A DNA stretch of 14,457 bases, taken from Pigoraptor vietnamica (taxonomy: Eukaryota; Opisthokonta; Filasterea). Where the stretch lies: positions 1 to 14,457 of the forward strand of contig CALSCQ010001876.1 in assembly GCA_943704525.1 (NCBI GenBank). Direction: 5' to 3'. Numbering within the stretch: the first letter of the stretch is position 1; each line of letters opens with the position of its first letter. Position numbers and translations under genes: made by a program. Positions 9,740 to 14,457 of the stretch are shown here, piece by piece. A model generated the notes under the pieces. That model had not been told where the DNA came from. It saw nothing but the letters and a program-made list of their open reading frames with translations, and did no database searches.

Positions 9740-9859
9740 GCCAGGCTGACGGCGTTTTGTGCGATTGATCACTGGGGATGGAAGGATAGTCCGGGTGCCT
9801 GCGGATTATACGGATTCTTTTTCACATTATTTCGAATCCTGCGCCAAGTGCCAGTCATC
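9740..9859. other. 3' flank of the MIC19-like gene
   Basis: Short stretch after the TGA at 9737-9739, moderately AT-rich, presumably 3'UTR. No other feature seen. Confidence 0.4.
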
Positions 9860-10588
9860 TGTTAAGTACGGCCGGCCTGCTGCCTGGACTCTGTGCGGCG
9901 GCACCCGGCCCGGTGGGTGGTTACGACCGGGACGTCGACCCAAGTTGCCGTGCAATGGCCCTGTAAGCGCCGGCCACGCCGCGGCGGTTTGTGAGTATGT
10001 TGGCCGCCCGGCGCGCATTGACACGGCAGCGGCCACCCGGCCGTCCCGGCGCCGGGTCACTGCTCAGTGACGTCCGACGGCAAACTCAGTCAGCGGCCGG
10101 GCAATGGCCGCGGAGCCATGCCGGCTGCCGGCTGCCGGACCACTCTCCGCCTGATCAGGCCCAACAATTGGTGACGGCACCGCCGGCGGCACTGCACTGG
10201 CACTAGTAATGCGGGAGACTTGGTTTGAAACTGAGCCGCGGCTTCTGACTGAAAACACTCCGGCGCGCGGCGCCATCAGTCACGGCTGCGGCCCGTCAGG
10301 CGCATACTGCCCCGGCCACTCGCCGGCGGCTGACCCTCGGTGGACTCCGAGTGACGTGACCCTGGCCGTTTATGCATGCACAATGCCTGAACTGAACCGG
10401 CAGCCGCAGTTGCGCAACCCCCCTATATATTACAGTGTGTAGCCGTGCACGGCCGGGTCACCCCGGCACTGTGGTCGACGAGTTCTAAAGAGCAGAGAGT
10501 TCGCCGAAGATATTAAAGAGAAAGTCACTCGCGCCTCTGGACGATGAGATCTGAAAGCTGAAGAGGAGGGCGGCGCAACGGCGCAACA
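9860..10588 (+). mobile_element. LTR-like block, possible solo LTR
   Basis: The block starts TGTTAAG and ends CGCAACA, so TGTT and AACA form the short inverted ends typical of LTRs. It is very GC-rich and full of GGCCGG-type motifs. A clear TATA box (CCCTATATATTAC, TATATAT at 10424-10430) lies about 160 nt before the right end, as expected for a U3-R-U5 order. No target-site duplication is evident, no primer-binding site follows the right end, and no retrotransposon protein is in the window. The boundaries are a guess from composition and end motifs. Confidence 0.35.
10424..10430 (+). promoter_or_regulatory. TATA-like box inside the LTR-like block
   Basis: TATATAT stands alone in a GC-rich surround. 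It could drive transcription towards the right end of the block. Function is inferred only from the motif. Confidence 0.4.
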
Positions 10589-10776
10589 GTTTTTTTGAGT
10601 GCAATCAGTGTGTGGAGCGCAGAGGTACTGTGCCTATAAGCACCTTCAGTTGGTGGACTGCGTGAATCATAGGGGCCTAACACACGTGCCGGCGTGCGCC
10701 AATTGGGGAAATCGCAAAAATAATCCAGAAATGCGCCTTTTCCACATCATCGGAACCCTCCTGGGGTACTACTTGT
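10589..10776. other. unassigned intergenic stretch
   Basis: Begins with a run of T. The open frames through it continue into the CA/CG array and look unlike proteins. Nothing else recognised. Confidence 0.4.
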
Positions 10777-10778
10777 GC

Positions 10779-10814
10779 GGGCGTGCGTGCGTGCGTGTGC
10801 GTGCGTGTGTGTGC
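10779..10814. repeat. GTGC/GTGT-rich tract
   Basis: Alternating purine-pyrimidine tract of GCGT and GTGT steps. It is complementary in type to the CA/CG array that starts at 10901. Confidence 0.8.
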
Positions 10815-10853
10815 CGAGTGCCGGTTGTGCTTGTTCTTCTTGTTTGGTTGCCT

Positions 10854-10874
10854 GCAGGGGTACAGTACCCCTGC
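10854..10874. repeat. perfect 21-nt palindrome (10-bp stem, 1-nt centre)
   Basis: GCAGGGGTAC, then a single A, then GTACCCCTGC. The arms are exact reverse complements. It sits between the GT-rich tract and the CA/CG array. Confidence 0.9.
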
Positions 10875-10900
10875 GCACGTCACGGTGTCGCACGCACTCA

Positions 10901-11180
10901 GCACACACACGCACACACACACGCACGTACGCACCCGGCACACGCACCCGGCACACACACGCACGCACACACGCACCCGGCACACACACGCACACACACA
11001 CGCACGCACGCACCCGGCACACACACGCACACACACACGCACGCACGCACCCGGCACACGCACCCGGCACACACACGCACGCACACACGCACCCGGCACA
11101 CACACGCACACACGCACCCGGCACACGCACCCGGCACACACACGCACGCACGCACGCACCCGGCACACACACGCACGCGC
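10901..11180. repeat. CA/CG array with regular ACCCGGC interruptions
   Basis: About 280 nt built from CACACACG and CACG steps, interrupted by CACCCGGCAC at intervals of roughly 11 to 34 nt, with longer blocks recurring. It is mostly alternating purine-pyrimidine. It ends 35 nt before the start codon of the ADP-ribosylglycohydrolase gene, so it lies in or beside its promoter or 5'UTR. Long open frames cross it on both strands but encode only His/Thr/Arg/Ala or Val/Cys/Ala simple repeats. Confidence 0.95.
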
Positions 11181-11214
11181 AGATTGAGACGCCAGTCCGG
11201 GCGCACACAAGAAG

Positions 11215-12585
11215 ATGGGGCCCACCCAAAGCCGCGGCAGTCACGCGGAGATCCTCGCAGATATGCCATCTCCCAGCGAAGCCGATCTGCTGCAGCTCTT
11301 TGTGCATCCGGAGGGCACGCGGCTGCTGCGGGCGAAGAGGCGCGCGTGGCGACCGGACGCCCTCTCGCGCGCTTCACTCCTCCGCTTCCACGAGACTGAC
11401 GACCAGTTGCGCGAGAGACGTGATGCGCTGCGCCGGCATCTTCTCGCAGTGCCTGAATCTGATCGCGACACGCGCGAGCAGCATGCCGTTGCGGCCCTCG
11501 TTGCGCTTGTTGTCGGCGATGCCCTTGGGGCGCCACTCGAGTTCCGTGCGGTCTCTTACGATGCGTCCGCGCAGCCACGCCTCACTGGCTTCAACGAAGC
11601 CGTGTGGGTTGCTGACGGGTGCAACCGCTTCCAGCTGCAGGCGGGCCAGTGGACCGATGATTCGTCCATGGGCCTCTGCCTTGCGGAGAGTCTGCTGGCC
11701 AACGGCGCGCTCCATCCGCACGACCTTCGCCTCCGTTTCGCGCTGTGGTGGCATCTCGGTTACTGCAATGCATTTGGGTATGATGCGGCGCGTGTTGCGA
11801 GCTCGGTCGGGCTCGGTGGCAACATTGGCGCAAGCCTCGAGGAGTTCTTTGTGCGGGAGACGATGTTCACGGAATCGGGCGACCGCAACACTTCCGGCAA
11901 CGGCTCGCTAATGCGCCTTGCGCCGGTGGCGGTGTTCTTTGCAAGAGCCTCGCCCGACGAAACGCCTGAGCAGCGCGTGCGGCGCTACGACGATGCCATG
12001 ATGCTCGCTTACTGGCAGTCGAAGACGACACATCAGGGCGACGAGGCCGCCGAGTGCTGCCGCTTGATGACCTACGTGATGCTCGCGTCGATTGACGCCG
12101 CCTGTGAGGGAAGGGCGCCCAAGTCGGTGCTTGCCGCACTGCCGGGGTCGTTTGAATCGCCGCTCTATAGCGTGCAGTGTCTCGCGGCGTCACTGCAGGA
12201 GGAGCGGTGCGACTCGAATGCATCGGCAGAGCTCGAGGATCGCGATTGGCGCTGGCGGGCCGACTCTTACCGCTTCAGCCCGGCGCGTGCACGCGCACAG
12301 CCTGGCTACATTGGCTCGTATGCGATGGACGCGCTCGCGATGGCGCTGCACTGCGCGTGGGCGACCGACTCGCTGCCCGAGGCGATGCTCAAGTGCGCGA
12401 ACATGCGCGGCGACTCGGACACTACCACCGCGATCACCGGCCAGCTCGTGGGCGCCATGTACGGCCTTGCGGCGATTCCGGCCGAGTGGGTCGCGTGCAT
12501 CGAGAAGTGGGACCCACTTGGCTTGATTCTGTTGCGTGCCCACCGGCTGTATCACAGGGAGCACGCCCCGCAGCCGGGGCGTTGA
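11215..12585 (+). CDS. ADP-ribosylglycohydrolase (DraG/ARH family), intronless
   Basis: One uninterrupted frame of 456 residues. The family removes ADP-ribose from modified proteins or related substrates using two magnesium ions. Motifs in order: VVGDALGAPLEF (99-110), GQWTDDSSMGLCLAESLLA (144-162; TDD binds metal in the family), SGNGSLMRLAPVAVFF (227-242), TTHQGDEAAECC (271-282), GYIGSYAMDALAMALHCAW (364-382) and MRGDSDTTTAITGQLVGAMYG (397-417), which holds the metal-binding DxDT as D400-S-D402-T403. All key residues are present, so it is probably active. Residues 1-90 are a charged helical extension. The start at 11215 has a good context (A at -3, G at +4); Met17 is an alternative. The neighbouring genes have 3 to 19 exons, so the lack of introns is notable and could mean a late gain from bacteria or a retrocopy. 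The exact substrate cannot be told. Confidence 0.93.
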   Translation: MGPTQSRGSHAEILADMPSPSEADLLQLFVHPEGTRLLRAKRRAWRPDALSRASLLRFHETDDQLRERRDALRRHLLAVPESDRDTREQHAVAALVALVVGDALGAPLEFRAVSYDASAQPRLTGFNEAVWVADGCNRFQLQAGQWTDDSSMGLCLAESLLANGALHPHDLRLRFALWWHLGYCNAFGYDAARVASSVGLGGNIGASLEEFFVRETMFTESGDRNTSGNGSLMRLAPVAVFFARASPDETPEQRVRRYDDAMMLAYWQSKTTHQGDEAAECCRLMTYVMLASIDAACEGRAPKSVLAALPGSFESPLYSVQCLAASLQEERCDSNASAELEDRDWRWRADSYRFSPARARAQPGYIGSYAMDALAMALHCAWATDSLPEAMLKCANMRGDSDTTTAITGQLVGAMYGLAAIPAEWVACIEKWDPLGLILLRAHRLYHREHAPQPGR

Positions 12586-12790
12586 AGCGCCGCCGTGTGC
12601 CGCAAGACGTAGTGCGGGACCGTCGCAATTGCACCCGACGATGGAGGACAAAGGCGTTGACGGCAATGGCGACGGCAAGACGATAGCAATGGATGCGGGA
12701 AACGAGAACGACGGTGCCGAGGTATCGGAGTAAACGACCGAATTCGGCGGAAAGTGAGGCCCATGTCATCACTGCAAGCTGTAGTCGCGA
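12586..12790. other. 3' flank of the ADP-ribosylglycohydrolase gene
   Basis: Presumed 3'UTR. Composition is still close to coding at first. A 65-codon open frame (12536-12733) overlaps the gene end and continues here, but it matches nothing known. No other feature seen. Confidence 0.4.
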
Positions 12791-12838
12791 CATAGATATA
12801 TGTCCGCCCCTGCCCCGGCCCAGACTGGCTTCGGGATA
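12791..12838 (+). repeat. dispersed repeat, copy 1 (left end only)
   Basis: CATAGAT, then CCGGCCCAGACTGGCT and CGGG, match the left ends at 13033 and 14119 with small differences. The later parts of the repeat (GATTGAAACCATGG and the GAATTTAAG end) are not seen here, so this is a fragment or a diverged copy. Confidence 0.6.
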
Positions 12839-13032
12839 TGGTTAGTATTGGGTGTCTTCCAAAACCCTACAAATCAGCTCCACGTAATAAATTTTAAGTA
12901 AATTAATTTTTGGCCATAGAAAACATTAGGGAGAGGGGGGGGATCATGTGGGTCTTTTATGTTTTTACATAAATTTATGGGGTTTCGGAAGTCATCCACT
13001 GACAGCGAGGCTACACCAGCCCTGGTTTCCTG
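12839..13032. other. AT-rich intergenic DNA
   Basis: AT-rich, with runs such as TAATAAATTTTAAG and an AGGGAGAGGGGGGGG stretch near 12930. No gene or RNA recognised. Confidence 0.4.
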
Positions 13033-13571
13033 ATAGATTACCCCTCAGGCCCTGGGCCGGGCCCAAGACTCGCTGCGGATTAGGGATTGAAACCATGGAA
13101 CCAATTTTTACTTTTTACAGCATTATTACAGTACTGTATATACAAATAATGGGTTCGGATCCTTCAATTATTCATTTTCTGAGTCGCTGTGGGTTCCGTC
13201 GAAACCAAATTTTTACTTTACAGCATTAGGCCGGTGTAATTTACTGATAATTATTTGTGGTGCACTAAATCCGTGGAAGGTGGGCTCGGCTGGTGTCGGT
13301 ACTTTACTAATATTTATACAGTACATGTGGTGTACTTTACTGACTAATATTTGCTATTCCACACAAGTATTTGCTACAGTATTAATATTCCGCGCCAGGT
13401 TGAACGACTATAGCCGAGCAATTGAGAGACGTCCATACGTGTTGAAGCTAATATTGAAGAAATAGCACGTAATATCATTTAATATACTATAATATTTGGC
13501 ACATTGTCCTTTATGGCTACAAAAGAGTTGATACGGAATTATACCGAGTTGATTGTGGGTTTGAATTTAAG
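13033..13571 (+). repeat. dispersed repeat, copy 2 (long)
   Basis: The left end reads ATAGATTACC, CTCAGGCCCTGG, then GGGATTGAAACCATGG and ACAGCATT. The right end reads GAGTTGATACGG ... GTGGGTTTGAATTTAAG. Both ends recur in copy 3 in the same order and orientation. Inside, the segment GAAACCA...TTTTTACTTT..ACAGCATT occurs twice (near 13089 and 13199), and GGTGTA/GGTGTACTTTACTGA-type pieces also recur. No protein is encoded, so it looks like a non-autonomous element. Confidence 0.7.
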
Positions 13572-13627
13572 TATAGCATAAGCCTACTGTAGTAGGTATT
13601 GTTACGATGTTGTCGGTGGCATCTGGG

Positions 13628-14118
13628 GCACGCACAGTGACACACACAGACGCACAATGATACACACAGGCGCACAGTGACACACAGTGAGACACACAGG
13701 CGCACAGTGACACACACAGACGCACAGTGACACACACATGCGCACAGGGACACACCGACATGCGCACATTGACACACACACAGGCCGGCGCACATCGACA
13801 CACACACATCCGCACAGTGAGGCACACAGACGCACAGTGAGACACAGAGACGCACAGGGACACACACAAACGCACACCAATGCAAGCGCACACAGGGACA
13901 CACACAGACAGCACACGCATACGATCTGATGACACACACAGACACGCGGACAGTCGCGCACGCGCGGAGTGACATACACAGACGCTGGCACACAGACGCA
14001 ACACAGACACAGGGACACAGACAGACGCACGCACGCGCGGAGTGACGCACACAGACGCAGGTGCACAGACGCAACACAAGCGCACAGTCAGACGCACCAC
14101 ACGCACACAGGGACCCAC
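13628..14118. repeat. degenerate CA-rich minisatellite, unit about 20 nt
   Basis: About 490 nt of variants of GACACACACAGACGCACAGT, with GTGACAC, GGGACAC and AGACGCAC versions mixed. It fills the gap between copies 2 and 3 of the dispersed repeat. Open frames across it, on either strand, are repeat artefacts. Confidence 0.9.
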
Positions 14119-14284
14119 ATAGATTACCGCTCAGGCCCTGGCCCAGACTGGCTGCGGCCGGGTTGGGGGATTGAAACCATGGAAACCAAATTATTACTTA
14201 ATACAGCATTTGGACGATCACAAATGAGTTTGATCACAAATGAGTTTGATACGGAGTGCACTTTAATGTGGGTGTGAATTTAAG
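14119..14284 (+). repeat. dispersed repeat, copy 3 (short)
   Basis: The left end (CATAGATTACCGCTCAGG, CCCAGACTGGCTGCGG, GGGATTGAAACCATGG, ACAGCATT) and right end (GAGTTTGATACGG ... GTGGGTGTGAATTTAAG) both match copy 2. At 166 nt it lacks about 370 nt of the interior of copy 2. A short tandem (CACAAATGAGTTTGAT twice) lies near the right end. Confidence 0.75.
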
Positions 14285-14457
14285 CTTGAGAGACACAGAA
14301 CGTGCGCGAAAGGCGAACCAAGGGCGCTAATAGGGGGCATGTAGCTTGGTAACATGTTTACTATAGAAATGTATTGAAATCAGATTTTTTGTCCGCGTAC
14401 GTTTTATTAAATGACGTCAACGAAATGTCCATTCTAAATTCAATACTTAAGGAACCT
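14285..14457. other. unassigned AT-rich end of window
   Basis: No open frame of note, no RNA gene and no repeat recognised. Confidence 0.4.

Noticed and set aside
9740-9850. TTTCGAATCC near 9830, like a tRNA T-loop
   Set aside because: No matching D-arm box, anticodon arm or acceptor stem could be found around it.
10599-11911. Long open frames on both strands across the CA/CG array (up to 378 codons)
   Set aside because: The translations are only His/Thr/Arg/Ala or Val/Cys/Ala repeats from simple DNA, and they run out of frame into the ADP-ribosylglycohydrolase gene.
13517-14118. Cys/Val-rich minus-strand open frames of more than 150 codons
   Set aside because: Three overlapping frames on the same strand are open because the DNA is a CA-rich repeat; there is no conserved domain or secretion signal pattern.
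1-14457. Bacterial operon, CRISPR array or prophage reading of the window
   Set aside because: In-frame GT-AG introns, eukaryote-specific proteins and the lack of operon-like spacing show nuclear eukaryotic DNA; the repeat arrays have no spacers.

Overview
This is nuclear DNA of a eukaryote. Three of the four genes are broken by many short introns (mostly 62-260 nt, GT...AG) whose exons join in frame into recognisable proteins. Coding DNA is very GC-rich. A TTLL-type tubulin polyglutamylase implies a flagellated or ciliated organism. A MIC19/CHCHD3-like protein with its myristoylation signal hints at an opisthokont or a relative, but the sequence does not settle the group; a GC-rich protist or zoosporic lineage is my inference.

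Layout. (1) 1-2324 (+): 3' part of a TTLL5-like tubulin glutamate ligase, cut by the window start, three exons visible. (2) 2325-2975: convergent 3' flanks with a probable 3'UTR intron. (3) 2976-7936 (-): a 19-exon, 967-residue multidomain dikinase with the domain order of bacterial rifampicin phosphotransferases (ATP-grasp, central domain, phosphohistidine domain). It lacks the C-terminal PEP/pyruvate barrel of true PEP synthase or PPDK, and ends in a basic tail. (4) 7937-8286: short divergent intergenic region. (5) 8287-9739 (+): 6-exon MIC19/CHCHD3-like MICOS subunit with a twin CX9C domain; one intron carries a 27-nt minisatellite. (6) 9740-11214: gene-free, with an LTR-like block, a perfect 21-nt palindrome and a CA/CG array that runs up to the next gene. 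(7) 11215-12585 (+): an intronless ADP-ribosylglycohydrolase. (8) 12586-14457: AT-rich, repeat-dominated DNA with three copies of one dispersed repeat and a 490-nt CA-rich array.

The genes do not form one pathway: cytoskeleton modification, a phosphotransfer enzyme of unknown substrate, mitochondrial cristae organisation and removal of ADP-ribose. The most unusual items are the rifampicin-phosphotransferase-type enzyme embedded in an intron-rich eukaryotic gene, and the intronless ADP-ribosylglycohydrolase beside it. Exon boundaries were worked out by hand from splice consensus, reading phase and recalled family motifs; no search or transcript data were used.
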